From NCBI RefSeq assembly GCF_001941975.2, contig NZ_CP146991.1, forward strand, positions 3,903,001-3,967,000: a DNA stretch of 64,000 bases, written 5' to 3'. Position 1 is the stretch's first letter. Each line of letters begins with the position of its first letter. The position numbers and the translations under genes were made by a program. Of this stretch, positions 44,291-51,322 are shown one piece after another. The notes under the pieces were generated by a model. That model did no database searches. It worked only from the letters and a program-made list of their open reading frames with translations, and was not told where the DNA came from. Source of the stretch: Sporomusa sphaeroides DSM 2875 (GTDB lineage Bacteria; Bacillota; Negativicutes; Sporomusales; Sporomusaceae).

Positions 44291-45244
44291 CTATACTACA
44301 GCATAGGAAGCATAACCATTGACCAAAGTGGTTACTATGGTACTGCCGCCGCTGCCGGTTCCATAAAATGCCTTAAACGGCAAATGAATATAGATACCTT
44401 TGTCGCTTTCAATGCCGGGTGATGTTTGCTGAAAAATGACTTCTTCCAGGAAAAATTGCAGGCTGTGAGCGCCGCTGGTGAACTTGAAGGTTAGCGAGGA
44501 TTTTGTATTATTAACCGCCTTATAGAGCAGCACCGTATCAGCAAAAAACGCCGTGATACTGCCGGACACCTGGAGAATACCTTCAGGCAGGTCGGTGCGG
44601 CAGCCGTTGCCGCCAATGGTGTAGTTATTGCCATTCAGGCCAAAGTCTGCGATCAGGCTGGCTTCGGTTACAATGGCCAGTTGTGTTCCGCTTTCTTCAA
44701 TCGACCCTTGAAAGTTGCTGAATTTTAGAAGTTCAAGTGTAGTTAGTGAGGATGCAAAGGGCGCAGCACTAACGGTACGTTTCGCACCGATAAGATAAAT
44801 ATTAGCCGTTAATTCATCCTCACCGCCGTAGGCAAAAGCAAAATTGCTTACTTTGCAGCCGTTAAACATTTCATAGGCTGGAATATCCGGATACTGCTGT
44901 TCCAGCACCAGTGAGGGCTGACGCTTAGTCCCTTTGAATATATGGGTGTAAAGACCACCGGAGCCGGTAGTCGTCGGGGTGCCAAACATGGCCTGCAGCC
45001 AAAAGCCGATACCGACTTGATCAATAGGTACAACAATACTGCCGAATATATCGGTATTGCCGATTGCCGGCCGGAGCTGGTCACGCCGGCTGCAGATGGT
45101 AGCAGAATGTATCAGGTTTTGATTAATTGCCAGTCTTGATTGGTTAAAAGGCATGTTATAGCCTAGGGGAGAGGCCGGTGTGAGTCCATAGGCAGACTCA
45201 TAACTCAGTGCCAATTGAGAATTAACCCCTTTTGCTCTTGGCAT
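44291..45244 (-). CDS. Phage major tail tube protein
   Basis: About 317 residues from ATG 45244 after AAGGAGG. MPRAKGVNSQLALSYESAYG is a typical start of siphovirus/Mu-like tail tube proteins, followed by IVVPIDQVGIGFWLQAMFG and a C-terminal beta-rich half. It follows the tail-terminator-like gene as in many siphoviruses. No tail chaperone frameshift gene follows, which is unusual. Confidence 0.75.
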   Translation of the reverse strand: MPRAKGVNSQLALSYESAYGLTPASPLGYNMPFNQSRLAINQNLIHSATICSRRDQLRPAIGNTDIFGSIVVPIDQVGIGFWLQAMFGTPTTTGSGGLYTHIFKGTKRQPSLVLEQQYPDIPAYEMFNGCKVSNFAFAYGGEDELTANIYLIGAKRTVSAAPFASSLTTLELLKFSNFQGSIEESGTQLAIVTEASLIADFGLNGNNYTIGGNGCRTDLPEGILQVSGSITAFFADTVLLYKAVNNTKSSLTFKFTSGAHSLQFFLEEVIFQQTSPGIESDKGIYIHLPFKAFYGTGSGGSTIVTTLVNGYASYAVV

Positions 45245-45257
45245 AATAAAACCCTCC

Positions 45258-45734
45258 TTAGAAATTGATGCTATAACCATTCACAGGTGTAATTGTTACG
45301 GTAATATCCATTCGTCCGCAAAATTGCGGGAAATAGGCAACAGGCTCAATGTTGTAATGTAACACACTAATCGGGTTGTCAGGCCTTAGCTGCGCAAGTT
45401 CGAAATAGATCAATTGTCCAAGGCTGTCACATTCCGCTATGCCACTATATTCTGTCAGATTACCGGTCACCACCACCGCGGGTTGTGATATCATCCAGCT
45501 AATTGTGAGTTTATACGTGTACTCCTGCAATTCCAGTCCTTCCGCTTTAGTTCCCGGATAAAGAATAATCACCGGGCCATCAGTTGCTGCCGGCGGTGTT
45601 TTGCCATTGATACCGACGAAGATGTTGGGTGGTTTGTTATAATGGGCTGTGCAAAAATCCCGTATCGGCTGGCTGGCCTGCAGGGCGTCCCGCCAGACAG
45701 TAATGATGTCGCTTAATTTCAATGTTGGAATCAT
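45258..45734 (-). CDS. Phage tail terminator/completion-like protein
   Basis: About 158 residues from ATG 45734 after CAAGGAGACAA. It has an alpha-beta-beta layout (MIPTLKLSDIITVWRDAL, then IFVGINGKTPPAATDGPVIIL and DITVTITPVNGY) that suits tail terminator proteins placed before the tail tube gene. It is the first gene after the IS110 element, so its upstream head genes were probably lost with, or before, that insertion. Confidence 0.6.
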   Translation of the reverse strand: MIPTLKLSDIITVWRDALQASQPIRDFCTAHYNKPPNIFVGINGKTPPAATDGPVIILYPGTKAEGLELQEYTYKLTISWMISQPAVVVTGNLTEYSGIAECDSLGQLIYFELAQLRPDNPISVLHYNIEPVAYFPQFCGRMDITVTITPVNGYSINF

Positions 45735-45839
45735 GAGATTGTCTCCTTGTATTATAGAGTAGTAGTTATTAGAGCCCCTCTCCAAGGGCTATATGCTACA
45801 CTGTAAAGGATGCTGTGGATTGGTTTTATCTCCTACCAC

Positions 45840-47230
45840 CAGATGGTTCAAGAGAGGCTCCAACCGCAGCCCTTTGCAGGTTTGTTAATCAGTTAGATAC
45901 CGCCAGACGGTTGATGTAGAACAAGGTTACAAGAGCAAAGTGTTCTGTGGGTACAGCATCAAATAATACCGTTGGAGGTCTTGCTATGATTTGTGTCGGG
46001 ATTGATGTCGCTAAGGATAAACACGACTGCTTCATCATCAGTTCGGAGGGTAAAGTCCTTGCAAATGTGTTCACCATCCAAAACAGCATGGAAGGATTTG
46101 GCTACCTGTTGGAAAAAATCCGTGCCTGTTCTTTGCCCCTGGACAAAATAAAGGTAGGGCTTGAGGCTACCGGACACTACAGCTACAACATTCTCGGGTT
46201 TCTCCTTGACAATGGTCTGGACACCTATGTCATTAACCCCTTGCACACCAATCTTTACCGGAAAAGCCTCACCCTGCGAAAGACGAAGACTGACCGTGTC
46301 GATGCGCGAACAATTGCGGCTATGCTCATGTCTGATGTGGGCCTCAAGCCCTACACAGACACAGCTTACCACAATGAGGAGCTAAAGTCACTCACCAGAT
46401 ACCGGTTCGACAAGGTGAAGGTACGCGCTAAGCTGAAGTCCTCAATTGCCAGGCTGGTATGCATCCTGTTCCCGGAGCTGGAAAAGCTGGTATCGTCACT
46501 CCATATGGCCTCTGTTTACGCCTTGCTCGATGAGTTCCCGGGGGCTAAGCAGATTGCAGCGGCACATCTGACGCGGCTCACCCATTTGCTTGCCGAATCC
46601 TCCAAAGGCCGTTACGGACGGGACAAAGCCATAGAGATACGTGAAGCCGCCAGGCAATCGATTGGCTCTGTGACGACCGCGAAATCACTGGAACTGCGGC
46701 ATACCATCCGGCTCATCCGTGAACTCGATGCCGAGATTGCGGAAATTGAACAGGTCATCCAACGCATCATGGACAAGATGCTTTCGCCTATTACCACGAT
46801 TCCCGGCATTGGCTACAGGATGGGGGCTATGATTCTGTCTGAGGTGGGTGACTTTTCACGCTTTGATTCCCCTGACAAGATTTTGGCCTATGCCGGCCTG
46901 TCGCCCTCTACCTACCAATCCGGGCAGCTTAAAAATTGCTATGCCCATATGGAGAAGCGCGGCTCCAGATACCTACGCTATGCCATCTTCAATGCCACAA
47001 AATTTGTTTGCCTTTGGGACCCTGTCTTTGCCGCTTACCTCGCCAGGAAACGCGCCGAGGGAAAGCATTACAATGTGGCCATCTCTCATGCTGCCAAGAA
47101 GCTGGTCCGGCTCATTTATGCTCTGGAGAAATCCGGCGAGCCTTATCGTCTGGCAGCCTGATTCTCTCTCGATAGCCCGCATGGCGTCCTGTGGACGTCT
47201 GTTTTGCTATACCCTTTTTTGAACCATCTG
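45840..47230 (+). mobile_element. IS110-family insertion sequence
   Basis: One intact transposase gene lies between 12-bp inverted matches, CAGATGGTTCAA (45840-45851) and TTGAACCATCTG (47219-47230). IS110 elements usually have no or short inverted repeats and insert without duplication, so exact ends need comparison with other copies. It is opposite in direction to the phage genes and separates the tail module from the lysis module. Confidence 0.8.
45986..47161 (+). CDS. IS110-family transposase
   Basis: About 391 residues from ATG 45986 after TTGGAGG. The N-terminal RuvC-like DEDD domain is visible: VGIDVAKDKHD (first Asp), VGLEATGHYSYNI (Glu) and RKTKTDRVDARTIA (Asp pair region). The C-terminal Tnp_20 domain contains TTIPGIGYRMGAMILSEVG and ILAYAGLSPSTYQSG, with the Ser nucleophile region. 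Intact and probably active. The upstream 145 bases would encode the bridge-type noncoding RNA recently described for IS110 elements, although I did not model its fold. Confidence 0.95.
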   Translation: MICVGIDVAKDKHDCFIISSEGKVLANVFTIQNSMEGFGYLLEKIRACSLPLDKIKVGLEATGHYSYNILGFLLDNGLDTYVINPLHTNLYRKSLTLRKTKTDRVDARTIAAMLMSDVGLKPYTDTAYHNEELKSLTRYRFDKVKVRAKLKSSIARLVCILFPELEKLVSSLHMASVYALLDEFPGAKQIAAAHLTRLTHLLAESSKGRYGRDKAIEIREAARQSIGSVTTAKSLELRHTIRLIRELDAEIAEIEQVIQRIMDKMLSPITTIPGIGYRMGAMILSEVGDFSRFDSPDKILAYAGLSPSTYQSGQLKNCYAHMEKRGSRYLRYAIFNATKFVCLWDPVFAAYLARKRAEGKHYNVAISHAAKKLVRLIYALEKSGEPYRLAA

Positions 47231-47294
47231 TTTTTTGTCCTCCATCCTCAAATTCGGGCTTGACTTTTAATAGTTAGTCTTTCTTTACTAGCAC

Positions 47295-47456
47295 TTAAGG
47301 TGTCTTATCCTGATTGGCTGCATATACTCCCATTTGGCAAATGGCGCATTTGCCGGTGGTGCCGGTGGCAATCCACCAGGCGCATGCCTCCTTCATACAT
47401 TGACAAAAGAAGGCCGAACTATTTTCGGGTTTAACACAAAGTAAAGGGCAATACAT
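47295..47456 (-). CDS. Small Cys-rich phage protein
   Basis: A 53-residue protein with ATG 47456 after TAGGAGGTGA, an excellent ribosome site. It holds seven Cys, including CQC and CAIC, and two Trp in a row. The pattern hints at metal binding. No family is recognised. The recurring CTATTCTTTATCCGTACA motif lies directly upstream. Confidence 0.6.
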   Translation of the reverse strand: MYCPLLCVKPENSSAFFCQCMKEACAWWIATGTTGKCAICQMGVYAANQDKTP

Positions 47457-47468
47457 GTTTCTCACCTC

Positions 47469-47486
47469 CTATTCTTTATCCGTACA
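47469..47486 (-). promoter_or_regulatory. Recurring 18-bp motif, copy 1
   Basis: CTATTCTTTATCCGTACA (plus strand) directly next to the ribosome site of the small Cys-rich gene. The minus-strand form TGTACGGATAAAGAATAG runs into GGAGG. Confidence 0.6.
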
Positions 47487-47520
47487 TAAATGGCAACAAC
47501 CGGTGACTTTTTTCCTGGCC

Positions 47521-48087
47521 TCAAAACCGTATCCCTAAACCGGCTCCATAGTGCTTACCATTGGTCGTCCCGCCAATATAGCCGGTCATTTTACCGGTAA
47601 TATTCCGTTTCAATCGCCATTCGCTCCCATGATTAGACCAGCCAAGTTCCAGTTCGTTCGGCTGATTAAGTTTTGCCTTTTCCGCCATCCAGGCGAGTCG
47701 CTCTTTGTCCAGCTCCGCTTTTAGCCGCTGATTGAAAAGCTCGGTAAGATCAACCTGGGCCTGTAGCTGCTGCGTTATCTGTACCGTACCGTTCTCTCCC
47801 AGGGTGACGGTCTCAGCTTCCTTAGCATTTTTGAGTTCATACTCCTGACCGTTTACAATGACATAGACCTTGTTATCCCGATTAATCAGCCGAGTGACTT
47901 CGCCTGGCTGGTCTGGTTTAACAAGCACATATTCTGTTTGCTTCTGGGTTTCACTCTTGACGCTGACAGGCGGCAGCTCCTGGTAACTCACCGGTATCTC
48001 TGTTCGGGGAAAAAAATAATAGATGACACTGCCTCCCACTAGGCAGCCCAGAATAAAGCCGGTGATATACCGCCAGTTAATCATCAT
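47521..48087 (-). CDS. Membrane-anchored lysis-module protein, spanin-like candidate
   Basis: A 188-residue protein with an N-terminal membrane helix (YITGFILGCLVGGSVIYYF), then a periplasmic region with a short coiled-coil-prone helix (LFNQRLKAELDKERLAWMAEKAKL, quoted as one helix near 115-138) and a Gly-rich C-terminus ending LGIRF. It overlaps the endolysin stop by 11 bases. In diderm hosts phages need a spanin to break the outer membrane after holin and endolysin, and the layout fits Rz-like proteins. No sequence family is recognised, so this is an inference from topology and position. Confidence 0.5.
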   Translation of the reverse strand: MMINWRYITGFILGCLVGGSVIYYFFPRTEIPVSYQELPPVSVKSETQKQTEYVLVKPDQPGEVTRLINRDNKVYVIVNGQEYELKNAKEAETVTLGENGTVQITQQLQAQVDLTELFNQRLKAELDKERLAWMAEKAKLNQPNELELGWSNHGSEWRLKRNITGKMTGYIGGTTNGKHYGAGLGIRF

Positions 48088-48517
48088 ATTGGGTCAGTTG
48101 ATTGGCGGCAATTGTCAATAAAATATCACGGGCATAATTCGGATTGGTTGCATAGATCGGAGCCAGGGTTTGCACGAAAGTTTCCAGGGAAGTATTGTCA
48201 ATATGCTTGACATACACCGGCTCCTGGGTCAACAACTGGCACCAGTCTTCAATTGCGTCCTCTAAGGAGCTATACAACTTGAATTTATCCACAATGCTGA
48301 CCAATTCACCGTTATAATACTCCCGGGTCCTCACTTCAGTAAATAAATCACCGGCTGCAGCTTTTCTGCCAAATATATTGTAGTCGCCGATAGTATACCG
48401 GCCCCAGCCGCTTTCAATAGCCGCCTGGGCAATACACACACTGGCATAGAGACGGTAGCTTCTACAAATGCGCCGGGCAGCAGGGGCAAGCCAGTTAATA
48501 AATTCATCAGGTGTCAT
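48077..48517 (-). CDS. Endolysin, GH73 glucosaminidase-type
   Basis: About 146 residues from ATG 48517 (after GGGAGGG), overlapping the holin stop by one base (TAATG). The fold markers are SVCIAQAAIESGWGRY with the catalytic Glu, NIFGRKAAAGD and FKLYSSLEDAIEDW, as in FlgJ/LytD-type N-acetylglucosaminidases. It has no signal peptide, so the holin should release it. It cuts peptidoglycan for lysis. Confidence 0.9.
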   Translation of the reverse strand: MTPDEFINWLAPAARRICRSYRLYASVCIAQAAIESGWGRYTIGDYNIFGRKAAAGDLFTEVRTREYYNGELVSIVDKFKLYSSLEDAIEDWCQLLTQEPVYVKHIDNTSLETFVQTLAPIYATNPNYARDILLTIAANQLTQYDD

Positions 48518-49044
48518 TACTTTAACCCTCCCAGTTTTGAACGGATAAAGGTCAGCAGCGGGGTAAGTCTCTGTACCCCGGCATCCCGAAGGTTTTCCAC
48601 AATACTGACCGCTTCGGTCGCTGCTAAATAAAACCATGCTGTTCTTAAAAACACGCCGTCTCCCCCGGTCATACTGTCGACTTGCACAACAGCTGCCACT
48701 AAGACCATATACAGAATGATTTTACCGGCAAACTTGGTTTTCATCATTTCCGATGTAATATATCTGTTGGCAAAAGCCTTTTTCATACTCTGAATGCATT
48801 GCCAAAGGCCAGCCTGCGTCCGGCATATTCCCTGATCAAGCAAGTATTTGTGGGATAAAGACAACCATTTTGTCATCAAATCAAGCAGGATCAGCACGAT
48901 AAAGGCCACCAGGGCCGTCCCATGGCTGCTAAAGAAAAAAGACAGGGTACCGGCCAAAGAAATCTTGACCGGTGCTACATCCAGTAATGAATGGGCGGCT
49001 CCTTTTACTGCTTTGCACACGCCTTCTGCTATATCTCCCAACAC
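48517..49044 (-). CDS. Phage holin (phage_holin_4/Cph1 type)
   Basis: A 175-residue protein with three to four helices (TALVAFIVLILLDLMTKWL, FAGKIILYMVLVAAVVQV and TAWFYLAATEAVSIVENL). The LDLMTKW and EAVSIVENLRDAG signatures match the holin family that includes TcdE/UtxA. ATG follows ATGGAGGTG. A terminator hairpin (49063-49087) ends only a few bases upstream of its ribosome site, so it may depend on antitermination or its own start. It precedes the endolysin by a 1-base overlap. Confidence 0.9.
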   Translation of the reverse strand: MLGDIAEGVCKAVKGAAHSLLDVAPVKISLAGTLSFFFSSHGTALVAFIVLILLDLMTKWLSLSHKYLLDQGICRTQAGLWQCIQSMKKAFANRYITSEMMKTKFAGKIILYMVLVAAVVQVDSMTGGDGVFLRTAWFYLAATEAVSIVENLRDAGVQRLTPLLTFIRSKLGGLK

Positions 49045-49062
49045 ATAAACCCACCTCCATGA

Positions 49063-49087
49063 AAAAAGAGCCCTGCAGGCTCTTTTT
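49063..49087 (-). terminator. Terminator hairpin immediately upstream of the holin gene
   Basis: AAAAAGAGCC (49063-49072) pairs with GGCTCTTTTT (49078-49087) around CTGCA; the minus strand shows TTTTTT after the stem. Transcripts from the late regulator would stop here unless read-through is allowed. Confidence 0.75.
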
Positions 49088-49124
49088 AAAATTTATTCTT
49101 CATTTTTGCGACTAACATCTCCTC

Positions 49125-49142
49125 CTACTCTTTATCCGTACA
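49125..49142 (-). promoter_or_regulatory. Recurring 18-bp motif, copy 2
   Basis: CTACTCTTTATCCGTACA differs by one base from the other copies and is followed on the minus strand by GGAGGAG. Confidence 0.6.
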
Positions 49143-49164
49143 AAACAGGAGCTTTTAGGATAAA

Positions 49165-49275
49165 CTATTCCTCCATTGCACATATTTTTTTATCTTTAAT
49201 ACTGAATTTTTCAAACCTCACATACTCATTCTGCTTTGACAACCAGTTCCGCTTAACACTGCACTCATTGAGCAT
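49165..49275 (-). CDS. Possible 36-residue phage peptide
   Basis: ATG 49275 opens 36 codons (MLNECSVKRNWLSKQNEYV...). There is no clear ribosome site and no similarity I recognise. It lies between the small genes and the recurring CTACTCTTTATCCGTACA motif. It may be spurious. Confidence 0.25.
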   Translation of the reverse strand: MLNECSVKRNWLSKQNEYVRFEKFSIKDKKICAMEE

Positions 49276-49311
49276 AACTTAACTGTCACCCGGCATCATG
49301 CTATGGCATAT

Positions 49312-49497
49312 TCAAAAAGTCATATGCCCGAATTCGTTCATTCGATAAAATTTCTTATTGCTCCGTCGCCAGCTAATATCAAGGGTGTTTAGCTGAGAAT
49401 GAATCTTTTTGGCTTTTTCTTTGATCTCTGCTTCTGTTAATTCCGGATTTTGGCGGCGGTAGGCTTCTTCAATTACAGACAGTGTGTAATATCTCAT
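49312..49497 (-). CDS. Small phage protein of unknown function
   Basis: About 61 residues from ATG 49497, which follows GGGAGGTAG. Largely helical and charged, ending with a basic stretch (SWRRSNKKFYRMNEF). The gene starts just after the late-regulator stop. No family is recognised. Confidence 0.6.
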   Translation of the reverse strand: MRYYTLSVIEEAYRRQNPELTEAEIKEKAKKIHSQLNTLDISWRRSNKKFYRMNEFGHMTF

Positions 49498-49501
49498 TGT
49501 A

Positions 49502-49891
49502 CTACCTCCCGGTATTTCTTCCCTTTGCTGTCTTATTGGCATTTAAGTAATCTGTTATGAACACCAATGCCCGCTTCATGTTGTATTTTAGTCTGGCTGT
49601 ATTCAATTGAAGATCAAGGCAAATTTCTGAGGAATTATGACCTGACTTTAGCCTATTGAGAATTTTTTGTTGCAGCGGTGATAATATTGCGATACTCCGA
49701 TCTACATCAACTAATGTGCATAATATGTCTTCTTTGGTATTGATAGCAGAAGCCGAGCGAATTTTATCAAAATTGACAGCAGTCACTTGCACAATGCTGT
49801 ATAGCTCATCATAATGCTTGATGATGCTCGTGATTTGCTCAACAGTGTATTCATTTGTTTCTGCTTGTCTATCATCACAATACTGATTCAT
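49502..49891 (-). CDS. Phage late-gene transcription regulator (sigma-70 region 4-like HTH)
   Basis: A 129-residue protein with ATG after GGGGGGATAG. The C-terminal half, SPLQQKILNRLKSGHNSSEI then TARLKYNMKRALVFITDYL, has the spacing of a sigma-70 region 4/LuxR-like helix-turn-helix. Small sigma-like regulators of the ArpU/RinA type control late genes in Firmicute phages. It is the first gene of the minus-strand late region. The 51-bp repeat lies immediately upstream. Confidence 0.65.
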   Translation of the reverse strand: MNQYCDDRQAETNEYTVEQITSIIKHYDELYSIVQVTAVNFDKIRSASAINTKEDILCTLVDVDRSIAILSPLQQKILNRLKSGHNSSEICLDLQLNTARLKYNMKRALVFITDYLNANKTAKGRNTGR

Positions 49892-49901
49892 ACTATCCCC
49901 C

Positions 49902-49919
49902 CTATTCTTTATCCGTACA
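49902..49919 (-). promoter_or_regulatory. Recurring 18-bp motif, copy 3
   Basis: This exact copy lies within the 51-bp repeat, 11 bases before the late-regulator start, and runs into its GGGGGG ribosome site. Confidence 0.6.
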
Positions 49920-49952
49920 AGTTGGGATACTAAAAGCTACAATATTTTCAAA
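49902..49952. repeat. 51-bp direct repeat, copy 1 (boundary of the 4.6-kb inserted segment)
   Basis: It matches 54553-54603 with four differences and in the same orientation. It contains the CTATTCTTTATCCGTACA motif next to the ribosome sites of phage genes. The segment between the two copies carries the riboswitch, a secreted protein and the two TPR genes. Confidence 0.85.
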
Positions 49953-50030
49953 AAAAGTTAATATTTTTTAAAAAATCAATATCCCGGATAATGCCGGGCT
50001 AATTTGGCCCAACCGACTATATACATGAAA

Positions 50031-50065
50031 AAAAGCAGGGAGTAGGCCACCGGCCCCTGCCCTGC
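50031..50065 (-). terminator. Intrinsic terminator downstream of the orphan riboswitch
   Basis: GCAGGG pairs with CCCTGC around further AGGCC/GGCCCCT pairing. The minus strand continues with CTGCTTTTTTTC. Confidence 0.75.
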
Positions 50066-50156
50066 TCTCATACTACTTGCCAGGCCATCCTCATAATGCT
50101 ATGCCTTCCGCTAATGGAGCACCATTAAAAATAACATGATCTATGGAATAAAAAAT

Positions 50157-50178
50157 CCCGGCTATTATAATAGCCGGG
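50157..50178 (-). terminator. Riboswitch-proximal terminator (candidate expression platform)
   Basis: CCCGGCTAT (50157-50165) pairs with ATAGCCGGG (50170-50178); the minus strand continues ATTTTTTATT. It lies about 50 bases after the B12 box and could be the riboswitch's off-switch hairpin or a plain terminator. Confidence 0.75.
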
Positions 50179-50225
50179 AAAGAAATATAAACACTTAATA
50201 ATCCCCTCCCTATCGCTCGTAGGTT

Positions 50226-50412
50226 AAAGCGGTGATTGTCAAACAGGCAGTTCTCCTGGCTCCGGATCCTTACTCACCCAAACCTTCCCAGAATATATAT
50301 TCCAGTGGTATAATCTTGGGTTTGCTCCCCGTTACAGTGGCGGGACCGCGCCGGTTTTACACCGGTCTTCCCTATTAAGCCCCGTAGGGCACCTGCAGCA
50401 GTATATATGAAG
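50226..50412 (-). promoter_or_regulatory. Cobalamin riboswitch, without a downstream gene
   Basis: On the minus strand the conserved core is present in order: GGTGCCC...GGG, AGGGAAGACCGGTG, CCGGCGCGGTCCCGCCACTGT, then GGGTGAG and the B12 box AGCCAGGAGAACTGCCT. This is a full-length cobalamin aptamer, not a fragment. It should sense adenosyl- or aquocobalamin and normally controls B12 synthesis or uptake genes. Here it is followed by two terminators and then by phage late genes; no B12-related gene follows within reach. I infer that the regulated gene was displaced by the prophage-related insertion or rearrangement. Confidence 0.93.
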
Positions 50413-50590
50413 TTTATTATATTTTATCACAATATGTAAAAATTTGCCATTGTTGCTCTATTATTTTAACAAATTGTTATATTTATATATGGAAAACCAT
50501 CGTTCCCATGTTTGGTTTATCTCCTTGCGCCGACAGGATTTTAAATTATTTTTCAGCATATAATTTACTTTCATGGAATATATTGTATGT

Positions 50591-50596
50591 TATAAT
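50591..50596 (+). promoter_or_regulatory. Probable -10 element of the secreted-protein gene
   Basis: TATAAT 30 bases before the start codon. The -35 region (CTTTCA at 50568) is weak. Confidence 0.4.
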
Positions 50597-50625
50597 TATA
50601 GTAAAAAGTCAAAGGAGTGTGTAAC

Positions 50626-51204
50626 ATGCCAAAGTACCTCAAATTAATTTTCATGTGTTTTTTGACTATTTTTGTGTTTACCTCAGTAGCTTTTGCCAAT
50701 ACCGAAGCAAAAAGTGATACTATCGACCAGGAAAATAACTCCCTCTTAAAACCTACTATTGCTGTTTTGTATGCTGATAACACAGCTAATTCAAAAGCAC
50801 CTGGGAAAGCCAAAGCAAAAAAATTTATAATGGGTTCAACTATTGAAAGGTTTTCTTCCCATTATAATATATTTCTAAATGACGAACATATTGAAACAAT
50901 GAATGCCAACGGTATACAGGACTTATCCACTGCTGAACGCGGAGATATTATTGCATCTTTCAATGATAATCCGCCTGATTTTATCGTGATTATCGACATA
51001 TTGCCACATCAGTCCTATTCATTCCTTCTTTATTCTGAGACAACAGCATCCTTGCAATTAAAAATTATTGACGTAAGCAATAATAAGTATCTCTATAACG
51101 GAAAACTATTTTATAAATCATCAGCGGCATCTTGGAAGGGTACTTATAGAGAATTAAATAAACAAATTGAATCCCAATTGCTGATTCATTTCCCGTTGGA
51201 TTAA
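50626..51204 (+). CDS. Secreted protein of unknown function
   Basis: About 192 residues from ATG 50626 after AAAGGAG. An N-terminal signal peptide (LIFMCFLTIFVFTSVAFA) is followed by a mature region with alternating beta and helix (TIAVLYADNTANS, PPDFIVIIDILPHQSY, LQLKIIDVSNNKYLYNG). The fold impression is similar to small periplasmic proteins that measure or bind partners, resembling CsgG/TolB-N-like layouts, but no family is recognised. Its own promoter and terminator make it monocistronic. It lies between the orphan riboswitch and the TPR genes, inside the 51-bp repeat-bounded segment. Confidence 0.65.
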   Translation: MPKYLKLIFMCFLTIFVFTSVAFANTEAKSDTIDQENNSLLKPTIAVLYADNTANSKAPGKAKAKKFIMGSTIERFSSHYNIFLNDEHIETMNANGIQDLSTAERGDIIASFNDNPPDFIVIIDILPHQSYSFLLYSETTASLQLKIIDVSNNKYLYNGKLFYKSSAASWKGTYRELNKQIESQLLIHFPLD

Positions 51205-51218
51205 GTTGTAAATGAAAG

Positions 51219-51241
51219 CCCCGGCACAAACCGGGGTTTTT
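51219..51241 (+). terminator. Terminator of the secreted-protein gene
   Basis: CCCCGG (51219-51224) pairs with CCGGGG (51231-51236), followed by TTTTTGT. Confidence 0.9.
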
Positions 51242-51322
51242 GTAATTTTTTCCATTAGTATAATTCACCGTATTTTTTCTAAAATAAATTGCCACATATG
51301 AAAAACTGTCACGCTAAGACAG

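Larger units (their letters stand above)
49953..50225. other. Gene-free region with two terminators downstream of the orphan riboswitch
   Basis: No gene with a ribosome site was found on either strand. On the minus strand it holds two intrinsic terminators (50031-50065 and 50157-50178), both downstream of the cobalamin riboswitch. Only tiny open frames exist (for example eight codons at about 50130). Confidence 0.7.

Noticed and set aside
33295-49891. A complete inducible prophage
   Set aside because: No integrase, repressor, terminase, portal, capsid or tape-measure gene is visible, and an IS110 interrupts the late region.
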